Assembly: GCA_951213105.1 (NCBI GenBank)
Contig: OX578138.1
Span: 96,439,114 to 96,503,113 of the forward strand
DNA from: Amaurobius ferox
Taxonomy: Eukaryota > Arthropoda > Arachnida > Araneae > Amaurobiidae
Reading direction: 5' to 3'
Length of the DNA: 64,000 bases
Part shown: one piece after another, positions 47,260 through 58,750 of the stretch
Numbering within the stretch: the stretch's first letter is position 1
How the letters are laid out: every line of letters begins with the position of its first letter
Notes under the pieces: generated by a model
Told to the model about the DNA's origin: nothing
What the model saw: only the letters and a program-made list of their open reading frames with translations
The model's database searches: none
Program-made: the position numbers and the translations under genes

Positions 47260-48790
47260 TCACATTTATTCGTCAAATCGAATATTTTGGTGTGCATACC
47301 CCCCCCCCCTCCCCCCCAAAAGAAACTATTGGAAAACTTAAATTGCACAATTCTTTCTTTCAAACAATCTACCCGTACACCAAATTAAAGTCTCGATGTC
47401 TTCCCGGAGCATGCTATTTTATCATTTCATATTTCGAACGTTTTTTTCTGTAGTGCACACCCACAAATGAACATTTTTGAAATAGTTCGTCTTTTATCAG
47501 ATAATTGGTTCTTATACCAAATATCAAGCCTCAATCACATTTAAATGGAAGTGTGTCTCATTTATTCGGAAAATCGAACGTTTTGGTGTGCGGCAACACC
47601 TAAAGTAAAAAATATTGGAAATCTGAAATTGCACACTTTCTTTTCTTCAAACTATTTACCCATATACCAAATTTGAACTATTCTATCACGAAGCATGCTT
47701 TTTCTTTCATTTTACCTTTCAAACTTTCCCTGTGTAGCACCCCCCTATGAACATTGCTGGAAAATTGTATTCATTTTGTGTTTTTTTATCAAATGATTTG
47801 TCCATATACCAAATTTCAAGCCGTTGAAAAGGAGGCGATTTTCATTTGTTTGTCAAATCGAACATTTTATTGTGCGGCACCCCCCTGCTTTAGCAAATGT
47901 GGGAAAACTGAAAGTGCACACTTTCATCCTTTCCAACTATCTACCTGTGCACTAAATTTGAAGTCTCTATGTCATCACAAAGCATGCTTTTTCTATCATT
48001 TCACCTTTCAAATGTTTCTGTGTAGGGTAATCACCCCCCTTATATAAACATTTTTTAAAAATTCCGTTTTTCTTGGGTATTGTATCAGATTATTGCCCAT
48101 ATATCAAATATCAAGCATCTATCACATTTCAGAATTGACGTTTCTCATTTATTCCGAAAATCGAACATTTTGATGTGCGGCATCCCTACAGTAGAAAATA
48201 CTGGAAAATTGAAATTGTACACTCTCTGCCTTCCAAACTATCTATCCGCACAACACATTTGACATCTCTATCTCATCCCGAAGCATGTTTCTTTTTTTTA
48301 TAAATTCATCTTTCGAACGTTTTTCTCTGGAGCACCCCTTAAATGAACATTTTTAAAAAACTGTATTCGTCTTGAGTGTTTTCATCACATAATTAGTCCA
48401 TGTGCAAAATTTCAAGCCTCTATCAAATTTTAAAGGAGCCGTTTCTCATTTATTCGGAAAATCGAACATTTTAAGGTACATGAAGATCTATTTTGTCCAT
48501 GAAGTTCTTTCGAACATGAAGGTATATTTTGCCCCTCGGACCTTTGCCATTCCCCGCTGACGTGAGTTTTTGAACTTTTTTTTTCTTGCGGAAAATAAAA
48601 TCCCATGACCTCATGTAAACTATTACCAAGTTTGATAGCATTCTGTCCAGTAGTTTTCCTTTTATGGCCATTTCAAAGTGGAACTTTAATTGTAAATACT
48701 CTGTATAAACTCTCTCTCAAAACATTCGAATACCTACCTACACTCTTTGGCAATTAGACGAATATTTTAGTGTGCGGCACCCCCCTGCTT
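47260..48790 (+). repeat. Tandem repeat, period about 295 bp, five units
   Basis: AAATCGAACATTTTGGTGTGCGGC or close variants recur at about 47277, 47573, 47863, 48158 and 48463, with a further start near 48755. Each unit carries GGAAAACTGAAATTGCACAC, ACCAAATTTCAAG-like and GAAGCATGCTTTTTC words plus a C run of varying length. The ORFs here are not conserved between units. Confidence 0.8.
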
Positions 48791-49158
48791 AGCGGCAAAG
48801 GAAGATTAGTGTCAATCATTGTCCCCTTGGAGTCCCAAATGAGGGGTGAAATACATTATTCCCTGAAAAATTCTTCTCTACCGTGGGAACTTACAGCAAG
48901 GGGCATTCTTCTGATTTTCACCAAAACCTGTGTTCATTGCTTTTTGCTGAAAACTTTAATTCTTTATATAAAACACATACTCTAGCTTTTTTGTTGCATA
49001 TAATATTTTTTTACGCATACGTGTACATGTACATAAACATTTTATATTATGTTGAAATTATATTATTTCTGCAATGAAACAGGCATGTTCTGGATATCGT
49101 TTGTGCGATATTTCAACATTTAATTAAAGCTAAAATGACACGAGTATTTACACATTTT
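48791..49158. other. Unassigned stretch
   Basis: No family match. Confidence 0.35.
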
Positions 49159-50999
49159 TAACATTTTACAGCATAGTTGAAAATGTATATGACTTTGTTC
49201 ATTTTGTCTGTCTGTCTGTCCGTTCCCACGATAACTGCCATAAAAATGATTTTATTTAAATGAAATTTTACTATATTGTTCAGACAGTAGGTGGGACATA
49301 TGGGAAAATAAATTAATAATATCAAACAATTAGTTTTGGATTGAACACGGGTTGAAAAAATGATATGCATTGAATCCTATGGAACCTAATATTTCAAACA
49401 ATTTTTAAGAGAATTTGAAATTCACAAATTCCTCCGAAAGTTTTAGGAAATATTCAAATTATCCCATAAAAACATGAAAAAAATTCCGCAAAATATATTC
49501 AGTAGTTTTTAAAATAAAATTTAAAATAATAATTGCACCAATATTATATGAAGAGATCATGTGACCCACTTCAAAATAAAATATGACATCCAGCTTGTGT
49601 CAAAATCTTGATTTTTAAAGTTCTTTTTAACACTTTACAACTTTGTTGAAAAATGTTTATGACTTTGATCATTCTGTATGTCTGTCTGTCTGTCCGTTAG
49701 CACGATAACTGCTGTAAAAATGACTTTATCAAAATTTTAGTTGTTCAGGCGGTCAGTGGGACCTGTGGGAATATAAATGAATAACATCACACAATTAGTT
49801 TTGGATTGAACCCGGATTGAAAAAATGAAATACATTGAACCCTAAGGGACCCAATTTTTCAAACATTTTTTAAGCGAATTTAAAATTCACAAATTGCTTC
49901 GAAAGTTTTAGGAAATATTCAAATTATCCCATAAAATATATAAATAGAAATTAGCAAAATATGTTTGGTAGTTTTTTAAATAAAAATTAAAATAATAATT
50001 ACACCCTTTATGTAAAGAGATCACGTGACCCAATTCAAAATAAAATATGGCATCCATCTTGTCTCAAAATCGTGATTTTTAAAGTTAGTTCTTTTTAATT
50101 CATATTTAGTGTTGTATCCGTCCTAAAACCGCTTTATTTTTGATAAAATTCTGTGCATCTACATACTGAAACAACACAATTACATTATATTCGAGTTTAA
50201 ATGATTATCAAACTTTGATTATTTCCATAACGAAGCCTAATTTCCACTTATGGAAAATGTAAACTCTAAAAGATGTAGAATGTGTTATATAAGAATTGCT
50301 GCATTTCTTTAAAGCAAAATTATTTAGCTCATGGAGTTTGCAATACAGCTGATATGAATGAAACATTCGTTGATTTTACACAAAGAACCCAGACGATTTT
50401 TTCAATGAAGTTTTAAGCATAGAGTTAAATTATTTGTACCTCCATGGTTTTAAATTTTTAAATCAAATAAATTATTGTAGTATTGTGATGAATGAAAAGA
50501 TTGGAAAAATGTTTATGAATGAAATGCTACTTTTTTATAGAAGCGATTTATATTTCGATGACGTCATTTGAATAAATTTCATTAGTCTTCGATGAAGTTT
50601 TTAAATATAATAAATAATTGCAGTATTATGATGATTTTAAAAATATTACCCAGGAATGTATCGCATTTTAGAGATGTTTAAACCAGGCATTTTATATTTC
50701 AATGCCGTTATTTAAATGAAGTTCATTTTTTTCGATGATGTTTTAAGTTTCCAAATATAATAAATTAATGTAGTATTTTGATAATTTAAAAATATTACAG
50801 AGGAATGTATCGCATTATATTTATATAAAATTGCATTGAAGTTGGAAAGTGTTTCATAATCAATGCTATATGCATGGCTGATCTTGTTAATTTATATTGA
50901 GTGTTGTATCCGTCCTAAAACAGCTTTGTTTTTGCTTAACTTCTGTGCATCTATATTATGAAACAACGCAATTACAATATATTTGAGTTTAAATAATCA
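49159..50999 (+). mobile_element. Family B copy interrupted by another B
   Basis: The outer copy occupies 49159-49627 and 50888 to about 50999. The join AAAGTTCTTT / TTAATTTATATTGAGTG restores the usual B sequence. The outer copy is then cut short and followed by another B piece. Confidence 0.85.
49628..50887 (+). mobile_element. Family B, full length, inserted in B
   Basis: It starts TAACACTTTACAACTTTG, with a GTCT tract near 49677-49693, and ends GGCTGATCTTGT. It is 1260 bp, with the same T-rich insertion pattern as the insertions into family A. Confidence 0.88.
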
Positions 51000-51752
51000 A
51001 TGCCATCCACTTTGGGTCAAATTCGTGATTTGTAATGTTATTTTTAATTTATATTTAGTGTTGTATCCGTCCTAAAATCGCTTTATTTGCTTAATTTCTG
51101 TTTACCTGTATTCTGAAACAACGCAATTACATTATATTTGAGTTTAAATGATCATTAAACTTTAATTATTTCTACAAAGAAGCCTAATTTTCACTTATGT
51201 GTGGAGAATGTAAACACACCAAGTTGTAAGATGAGTTGTATAAGAATCGCTGAATTTCTTTGACGGAAAATTATTTAGCTCATGGAGTCTGCAAAATAGC
51301 TGATATGAATGAAACATTCATTGATTTTATATTGATAGCAGACGATTTTTTCGATGAAGTTTTAAGCAGACGATTTTATAGCAGACTTTTTCGATGAAGT
51401 TTTATACATAGAGTCAAGTTACTTTTACCTCCATGGTTTTAAGTTTTTAAGTAAAATAAATTATTGTAGTATTGTGATGAATGAAAGGAATCGAATAAAA
51501 TTGTATAATAAAATATTTACTTCTTTTACATAGAGAGCCAGGTCATTTATATTTCGATGACGTCATTTAAATAAAGTTCATTTTTTTTCGATGAAGTTTA
51601 AGTTTTCAAATATAATAAATTATTGTAGTTTTGTGATAATTTTAAAAGTACTACCGCTGAATGTATCGCATTTAAAGATATTTGAATAAAATTGCATTGC
51701 AGTTGGAAAATCTTTCATAATCAATGCTTTATGCATGATTGATCTTTCTTGT
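51000..51752 (+). mobile_element. Family B, 5'-truncated copy
   Basis: It begins at the B segment ATGCCATCCACTTTGGGTC and ends TTGATCTTTCTTGT. A local duplication of GCAGACGATTTTATAGCAGA lies near 51350-51390. Confidence 0.8.
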
Positions 51753-51825
51753 TTATAATATTTTGTATTCATACGGTGTATATCACATAGATATTCGTGT
51801 AGTAGTATTACATACATAATCGTTT

Positions 51826-52060
51826 TTTCAAATTCGAGATTTTGATGCCAATATGTTCAAGACCTCCTGAACACATTTTGCCTTTTTTTCGAATGATGTC
51901 CCTCCGTCTGTCTGTGGTCGATTTTTTGTATTCCCGATAGCGGCCACGAATATTAACGTATTTTCATGAAACATTATATCCAGCTTTGTTATAAATAATC
52001 TAGAACTAGATATAATTTTTTTTAATTCGAGTACGAAATTTATTCTAAATTTCATATTTT
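51826..52060 (-). repeat. Unclassified module with GTCTGTCTGTGG
   Basis: GATGTCCCTCCGTCTGTCTG, then CGATAGCGGCCACGAATATT and TTTCATGAAACATT, has the microsatellite-plus-GATGAAA layout of families A-D but a different sequence. It is probably another family of the same type, or a remnant. Confidence 0.4.
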
Positions 52061-52064
52061 TTTA

Positions 52065-52530
52065 ACATGACAGCATAGAACAAAATTTGAGATAATAATA
52101 CATAAGAGTTTATTTATGGCTCAATGATCACGTGACTTTATAGTTATAATCATTGTTGTGAAATATAACCGCAATATAATTTTATTTTTCTTGATGTCAT
52201 TTGTCCCACCGGGAGGCAAGTTACCCCCTCCCCCCACTGTTAGGAAGTGCGGTTTTAATCGATTTTTTATGCTTTTTAAAGTGAAGGGTAACACACTATA
52301 ATTGTGATCATTTAGATTCTTTATACCGATTTTTCAAAAAGAATTTGTAAAATAAAAGCAAAATAAAATAAAAAATATAGAAACTCTTAAAAATAAAAAA
52401 GGATTAAAATTCCACGCTCTTAAATTCTTTCATCTTCTTCCTGTGGGTCAGGAGAGTCGTATCCTCTGATCTATTGTACGTTATCTCTGATGGGTGGTGT
52501 CAAAAGTGTCAACTGCCTGAAAATGGTGGT
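52065..52530. other. Unassigned stretch
   Basis: AT-rich with one C run (52224-52237). Nothing else is recognised. Confidence 0.35.
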
Positions 52531-52544
52531 CAACCTGTTTCTGT

Positions 52545-52605
52545 TTGGGATAGGATTTGTCCCATAGCCGTGTTTTTGAGAGATTCTTCCACCCGAATGT
52601 TAGCA
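52545..52605 (+). repeat. Fragment of the fold-back MITE
   Basis: TGTTTGGGATAGGATTTGTC and GAGAGATTCTTCCACCCGAATG are a diverged copy of the right arm of the element at 21277-21501. Confidence 0.5.
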
Positions 52606-52825
52606 TGTCCAAATTTAAGTCAATGTAATTGAAGCGCTTATTGTGTTAGTCGGAAAGTCGAAGTTTGCATTCCATCCAGAACGAATATCCAAATGAAGCT
52701 TGCGAAAACGAAATGTCGCTACTTGCTTCGAAAATTCGACAGCAGACGATTTATTTTGAGCTAGCCGCCATTGGCGACCAGCCTGTTCGCTACCCTTGAA
52801 AATTCTGACCGTGGCAAACTCGCTG

Positions 52826-53080
52826 GCGCGACCTACCAGAAAGGTGTAAGGTAACTGTTTGGATGGCCAGGAAATGCCCCCCAATTTAGACCAGAATCCA
52901 TGGCATCCACAGGGACTGTACCCCTTCCCCTACCACCAACCTGTCGGAAGGACTTACGGTCCCACATGTTTAACATGATCGTACTCCACGTGAACACGGC
53001 GACAGTTTTGACAGTGGCGAGAATCGAACCAGGGCCTACCGAGTGCAATTCCCGCGCGTTAACCACTGGACTACCGCACC
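52826..53080 (-). mobile_element. SINE-4: tRNA-headed SINE
   Basis: On the minus strand it reads GTGCGGTAGTCCAGTGGTTA (A box), GGCCCTGGTTCGATTCTCGC (B box), then the shared SINE body with AGGTTGGTGGTAGGGGAAGG and the ACACCTTTCTGGTAGGTCGC tail. Here the tRNA head is complete and there is no 5S part. It is a SINE, not a tRNA gene: there is no anticodon arm that would fold cleanly and the body continues in common with the other SINEs. Confidence 0.85.
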
Positions 53081-53110
53081 CACCGCGACAATCTCCATAA
53101 CTTCATTTTA
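53081..53110 (+). repeat. 30-bp direct repeat, left copy
   Basis: CACCGCGACAATCTCCATAA plus CTTCATTTTA. Its partner at 53393-53422 differs at two or three bases. Longer than a normal target-site duplication. Confidence 0.7.
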
Positions 53111-53111
53111 T

Positions 53112-53328
53112 TCACCCAATTTAGACCGGAACCCAGTGGGGGAGGCATCCACAGGGACCGTATCCTCCTTCCCTATCACCAACCTCTCGGATGGACTTAC
53201 GGACCCACATATTTAACGTGATCGTACTCCGTGTGAACACGGCTGCAGTTTTGGCAGTGGCGGGAATGGAACCCGGGCCTACCAAGTGCAATTTCCGCGC
53301 GTTAACCACTGGGCTACCGCGCCCTCAA
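53112..53328 (-). mobile_element. SINE-5: tRNA-headed SINE, tail missing
   Basis: It has the same head (GGGCGCGGTAGCCCAGTGG, GGTTCCATTCCCGCC) and body as SINE-4, but stops at AATTTAGACCGG, so the 3' tail is gone. It lies between two copies of a 30-bp sequence (53081-53110 and 53393-53422). Confidence 0.8.
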
Positions 53329-53689
53329 CCCCGTAGAGTTAACAAAGTTTGGTTTAGTTTAATGACGTTAAAACTAAAAATGAAATTTTAGGCACCGCGA
53401 CAATCTCCATAATTTTATTTTTATTTATTTTTTTATTTCTTCAGTGTTTAAGCTTTTCATTAATATCATTTAAAATATCCTCATTCCATAATCGACATCA
53501 TTAGTACTTTTTGCGATGTGAGGATTTAAAAACCAAAGTTCGTTTTTTTGAACCGAAAGTGACTTTTGTTTTAAAATCTTTAAAAAATATTACAATTTGT
53601 CCCTGAGATTTGAAATTGATATATTTTTACTCGCAATTGTCTGTTGTTTCCGATGGTGTGATTTGTTTTTTTCTGCGATCGTGTTATGA

Positions 53690-55240
53690 ATGCGATCGTG
53701 CTAAACTTGGAATTTTCAGCTTCTCATTTCTCGAAATATTAACCCAAAACGAGTGCATTCTTAAGACGGGCCTAAAACGGGCTAGCAAATAAGGTTCAAA
53801 ATCTAAAGAATTAAAATATACCCCTAAAACAATGATATATAAAATATTTTAGCTGCTCTGCTTGAATTATTTAAGAAACGAGTGCATTAATATGTCGGGG
53901 TCAGCATGGGCTACCCCGATACGGTTCAAATTCGAAAGTATTAAACTTTACCCCAAAAGAAAACAATATACTAAATTTTGATTTTTTTAGCTGCTTCGAT
54001 TTTCGAGTTATTTTCGAAAAACCAGTACATTTCTACGTCGAGCCCAAGACAGGCTAGCCTGATAAGGTTCAAAATCCAAAGAAATAAAATATACCCTAAA
54101 ATACAATGATATACTAAATTTAGATATTCAAGCTGCTATAGTTTTGGTGTTATTCTTAAAAAAGCGAGTACATTCTTTTTGTTAGGCTCAGGACGGGCTA
54201 GCCCGATAAGGTTTTAAATCCAATGAGCTAAGATATACCGCAAATGACAACGACATTCTAAACTTGGAACTTTTATATACTCCCGTTCTAGTTATTCCCC
54301 CCAAAAAGTGAATTTCTAAGACGGGTCCAAAACGGGTTCGCCCGATACAGTTCAAAATCGAAGGAATTTAAATATTCCTCGAAAGATAAGGATGTACTAA
54401 ATTTATATTTTCTAGTTGCCCCGATTTTCCAGTTATTCTAAAAAAACAATGTCCATTCCCATGTCGGGCCCAGGACGGGCTATCTCGATAAAGTTCATAT
54501 CCGAAGAAACTTAAATATAGCACAAAAGCTAGCGACATGTTGAACTTGGAATTTTTAGCAATAGCAATTCTCGAGTTATTCTTCAGGAACGAAAGCATTC
54601 TTCAGCGTACCCAAGACGGGTTAGCCCGATGAGGTTTAAAATCTAAATTAAATTCCATCCAAAAGAAAATGATATACTAAATTTCCATTTTTAGCTACTC
54701 CAATTGATCGAGTTATTCTTGAAAAGCGAGTAAATTTCTATGGTGGGCCAAGACGGGCTAGCCCGATAGGGTTCGAAATGCGATGAAATGTAATATACCG
54801 CAAAGGACAATGATATATAAAATTTAGACATTCTAGATGCTCCGAATTTTGAGTTATTCTAAAAAAAACGGTATATTCCTCTTGCTGGGATCAGGGCGGA
54901 CTAGCCCGATAAGATTTTTAATCCAAAGAGTTAAAATATACAGCAAATGAGAAGGATATGCTAAACTTCGAATTTTTAGAAACACCTGTTCTCGAGTTAT
55001 ACCGCAAAAACGGATGAGTTTCTAAGGCGGGCCTAAGAAGGGCTAACCCGATACGGTTCAAAATTGAAAGAATTAAAATATACCCCAAACGAAAACGATA
55101 TTTTAAATTTAGATTTCCTACTTTCTCTGATTTTCGAGTTATTCTCTAAAAACAGGTAAAGTCCTACGGCAGGCCCAGGATGGGCTGGCCCGATAATCTT
55201 CAAAATCGAAAGAACTGAAATGTACAACAAGAGAAAACGT
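53690..55240 (+). repeat. 140-bp satellite-like array, about 11 units
   Basis: The palindromic core CGGGCTAGCCCGAT or a variant recurs at about 53781, 53909, 54050, 54195, 54330, 54474, 54618, 54753, 54898, 55036 and 55183, spaced about 140 bp. Between cores each unit has GGTTCAAAATC, AATTAAAATATACC, AATGATATACTAAATTT and CGAGTTATTCTTGAAAAACG in order. Units are diverged from each other. Confidence 0.88.
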
Positions 55241-56029
55241 CATACCGAATTTCCCGTTACTGTGTTGAATGAACTTGATTATTTTGGATCTCAAATGCTT
55301 GAACGACCACAGATAAAGTTATATAAAATTTCAATAATACGAATATATCCTCAGCTCAAACTCTCTGAAAATCAAATGACTTTTTGCGTATATCAGTTAC
55401 AATAATCGCACCAAATTTCACACAAATTATTCAGTTATTTCGAAAGATATTGGTCATTTCATTTGCAATAAATTCCCATTAGTTTCAATGTTAACCCCTT
55501 CGCTTTAGACCGCTTATTCAAGACCAACGCGTCTATGGGAGGGGGTTTTTAGGGAACCTGTTTTTCGCCTCGGTCGGCATACTATTACTTCTAGGCACTG
55601 TAACCTGGGTAACGACATGGCGATTAGAATGAATCAATTCCCTTTGGGACGAATGTGCCCATTATCGTTGCCGCTTTCAAAACTTGAATTAAACCACGTC
55701 CACATAGTTGTGACTGGCACATACCGGGGAGAAAAGTCTGACATGCTCTTGAAAGGGATAACTGGACAATACCTGGAATCCGAGAGGCGATGCCCCAACG
55801 AGTCTCGATGCGATGCCCTCTTCCATGTCCCCATGTCAATAGTTACAGCGCATATGCATTTTGACTACCCGATAGATATAATAACCTTGTAGTCGAGTCA
55901 TTATACGAATACACCAACTCGGACAACTTTAAAGAGGCGCCAAAATCCGTCCGTGTCAGTGCTAATACCCCTTTGACCAAAATACACCTTGACCCCCACA
56001 GACTTGGGAATAACGCCGTTAAAAAGTTA
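55241..56029. other. GC-richer island, unassigned
   Basis: From about 55490 to 55990 the base composition is clearly less AT-rich than its surroundings. A 91-codon plus-strand ORF (55617-55892) and overlapping minus ORFs are open. No protein motif is recognised on either strand, so no gene is called. GGGAATAACGCCGTTA near 56010 looks like a DNA-transposon end. Confidence 0.4.
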
Positions 56030-56295
56030 AAGTTAATTCGTCACTTTTTTGTTTAAATTTTAATTTATTTCGTTACTTTTATTTTCGTTAACTTTTAACT
56101 TATTTCGTTACTTTTATTTTCGTTAACTTTTAACTTATCTCGTTACTTTTATTTTCGTTAAATTTAATTTAATTAGTTAGTTTTATTGTCGTTAACTTTT
56201 AATTTAATTAGTTAGTTTTATTTTCGTTAAATTTTAATTTAATTAGTTACTTTTCATTTTGAAAAATAACGAAAATTCAGTTAAATTAAAAGTTA
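56030..56295. repeat. 36-bp tandem repeat of CGTTAACTTTTAA type
   Basis: About six units of TTATTTCGTTACTTTTATT plus TTCGTTAACTTTTAAC follow one another, changing to an AATTAGTTAGTTTTA version in the right half. A reverse-complement echo (AAAATAACGAAAATTCAG) closes the array. This could be the inside of a hAT-like MITE. Confidence 0.7.
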
Positions 56296-56399
56296 CTTTT
56301 TTTACGTGTTTTTCCCGCCATTTTCTTTCTATTGAGAGGGAACGCTCTTGAATTGCTTCCGTTGCAACCCGGGAGATTTAACGGGCGAATACACACTTC

Positions 56400-57290
56400 A
56401 CTCCGCGTTTTTCATTGGCCGCGAAGTAAGGCCCCCCCCACCCACCCCACCCCTCTTGTTGAAATGCAATTATCGCTAAAATTCAAAACAATTGTTTGAA
56501 GTGTTCAGTATTATAATTTTTGCATGGTCAGCCCCCCCCCCCCCTCCTTCCCTAAAAAAATGTTTTCGTGCGCAAATATTCACATACAATCTAACATTCT
56601 CAAATATTCAGAAATGTTTTTCCTATGACACAATAATTTATAAACATAAATGAAAAAGGTTTTTTTATCCCACCAAGGGTGCCCCCCCCCCTCCCCAAGA
56701 AAAAGTTTTCGCGCGCAAATATTCACATACAATCTAACATTCCCAAATATTCAGAAATGTTTTTCCTATGACACAATAATTTGTAAACATAAATGAAAAA
56801 GGGTTTTTTTATCCCACCATGGGTGATCCCCCCCCTCCCCAAGAAAAAGTTTTCGCGCGCAAATATTCGCATACAATCTAACATTCCCAAATATTCAGAA
56901 ATATTTTTTCCCACGACACAATAATGTATAAACATAAATAAAACAAGTTTTTTTTGTCCTGCCATGGATGCCCCTCCCCATTCCCTTCCCAAGAAAAAGT
57001 TTTCGCGCGCAAATATTCACATACAATCTAACATTCCTAAATATTCAGAAATATTTTTTCCCATGACACAATAATTTATAAACATAAGTAAAAAAGGTAT
57101 TTATCCCGCCATGGGTGCCCCTTCCCCCCCCCCTCCCTTTACAAGAAACAATTTTCGCTCGCAAATATTCACATACAATCTAACATTCCCAAATATTCAG
57201 AAAAGTTTTTTGCCCATGACACAGTAATTTATAAACATAAATAAAAAAGTTTTTTTATCCCGCCATGGGTGCCCATCCCCCCCCCCCCGC
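56400..57290 (-). repeat. Tandem repeat, period 143-152 bp, with C runs
   Basis: CGCAAATATTCACATACAATC recurs at 56571, 56714, 56858, 57008 and 57160. Each unit has AAGAAAAAGTTTTCGCGCGC, ATATTCAGAAATGTTTTT, GACACAATAATTTATAAAC and ATCCCGCCATGGGTG followed by a C run of 8-13 bases. The 89-codon minus ORF simply spans two units. Confidence 0.85.
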
Positions 57291-57299
57291 TTATTTATT

Positions 57300-58060
57300 C
57301 GCGTAGTATTTATAGAAATTTATTAAATTATTGTAAAAAATCTAAAAATTCTAACTGGGTTTTTTTTATCAAAAAAAACGTGGTTATCCTAACGCAGAAA
57401 TGTTAACATAGAAAATAAAAAAAAAAATTGTTGAAAATCAAGAATTATATTTCTTCCCTTTTTTAATAACATATGAAATATCAGTGACTGAATAAAAGGG
57501 ACCCCTAAAACGGCGGGGGGGCCTCATCGTTTTAAGGGCCCTTGACGGTCAGTGTTTCTTTCAGGACTTCTTGACCGGGGGAGGGGGGCGAATGGAATCT
57601 TAAAGAGGGCAAATTTTCCATGTGCTATGGAGAAAACATAATAGTGTAATATGAAATGTATCCGGGAGGAGCGGATGATTAATAGATTGCTAATTGATAA
57701 ATAATAGAGATCAATATAGCCTCCCCGATAGGGTTCTCGAGGCTATACGTACCAGGAAAGAAAAGTGAATCTATGAGGGCTTCAAATGGCGAATCTTTTC
57801 ATTTGCTTTTTCCGATTAGTTTCAGATTTTTCATTACATATTCTAGTAGATTTTTCAAGATTCCAATATTGTGCACTAACCAAAATTTTCCGGACTAACT
57901 GAATATTTTCCGACCAAATTAAAAAGTTTCCAACTAAGTCATTCAGTGAGGTGTCATATCCCACACGGGTTAACGCCCTTGCATACAGATTCGCTGGTTG
58001 AAGTCTATATGAAAATATATATATATGGAATAACTTCTCAATTAATATTACAAAAACAAA
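57300..58060. other. Unassigned stretch
   Basis: Contains a G run at about 57520 and no recognised feature until the RT fragment. Confidence 0.35.
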
Positions 58061-58158
58061 AGTATCGTTTCCCTCATCAAAACGTGATCATTTACTGTTC
58101 ATGTAGTAACACTCGTGATACAGTTGTTGAAATTTCTAATAATTTTAAATATTTAGAC

Positions 58159-58315
58159 CCAAGGCTATTTTTGTGCCGGAACCTCGTTCTCAAAATGAAG
58201 CAATCCAGAACGGAGTTCCAGAACTTATTTTTCAACGAAAATGCCCAGTATAGAAAAAAAGCCAGAATCAACAGCCTTGCGTTGCGAAGCCTATATTTTT
58301 ACAGAAATAGCACTG
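58159..58315. mobile_element. 157-bp insertion of unknown type in the RT fragment
   Basis: It is flanked by TTTAGAC at 58152-58158 and 58316-58322. Removing it joins the RT frame (NNFKYLD to LTLDSK). Its sequence (CCAAGGCTATTTTTGTGCCG...) matches nothing else in the window. Confidence 0.6.
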
Positions 58316-58367
58316 TTTAGACTTAACGTTAGATTCTAAGTTAAACTTTAACACTCATGTTGATAGG

Positions 58368-58485
58368 GCCAACGGCCGTACCGTGCTGAAAACACCGGTT
58401 CTCGTTAGATCACCGAAGTCAAGCAGCATCGGGCGCGGTTAGTACTTGGTGGGTGACCATCTCGGAACGCCGCGTGCTGTTGGCC
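58368..58485 (+). other. 5S rRNA-derived head of SINE-6
   Basis: About 118 bases from GCCAACGGCCGTACCGTG to GCGTGCTGTTGGC follow the animal 5S rRNA order, including the internal-promoter part AGCAGCATCGGGCGCGG and GGTGGGTGACCATC. Both ends can pair (GCCAAC/GTTGGC). It is fused to a SINE body inside a target duplication, so it is a retroposed 5S-like promoter, not a 5S gene. One G is missing in TACTTGGTGGG. Confidence 0.9.
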
Positions 58486-58750
58486 ATCTCGGGTGCGGTA
58501 TCCCCGTGGTTTGCGCGCTAGATTTGCACGCTGCCACAAATGCCGCCGTGTTCATGCGGAGTACGATCACGTTAAACATGTGGGTCCATAAGTCCTTCCG
58601 AGAGGTTGGTGGTAGGGGAAGGAGGGTACGGTCCCTGTGGATGCCTCCCCCACTGGGTTCCGGTCTAAATTGGGTGGCACTTCCCGGCCGTCCATACAGT
58701 TACCTTACACCTTTCTGGTAGGTCGGACGGTCTGGGTCTCAACAACAACA
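58368..58750 (+). mobile_element. SINE-6: 5S-headed composite SINE with complete 5S head
   Basis: It begins with a complete 5S-like head, then a shortened tRNA-like part, the shared body (GAGAGGTTGGTGGTAGGGGA) and the tail ACACCTTTCTGGTAGGTCGG...GGTCTCAACAACAACA. Flanks share ACTCATGTTGATAGG (58353-58367 and 58751-58765), a perfect 15-bp target duplication. It has no 60-bp unit between ACACCTTTCTGGTA copies and so serves as the simplest form. Confidence 0.93.

Noticed and set aside
53040..53080. tRNA gene
   Set aside because: A and B boxes are present, but the sequence is the head of a SINE shared by several copies, and a clean cloverleaf is not seen.
55617..55892. 91-codon ORF in the GC-richer island as a host exon
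   Set aside because: No recognised motif, ORFs open on both strands, and no splice-site logic I could defend; listed only as an unassigned island.
58368..58485. Functional 5S rRNA gene
   Set aside because: It is fused to a SINE body, lies inside a 15-bp target duplication, lacks a T-run terminator and has at least one deletion.
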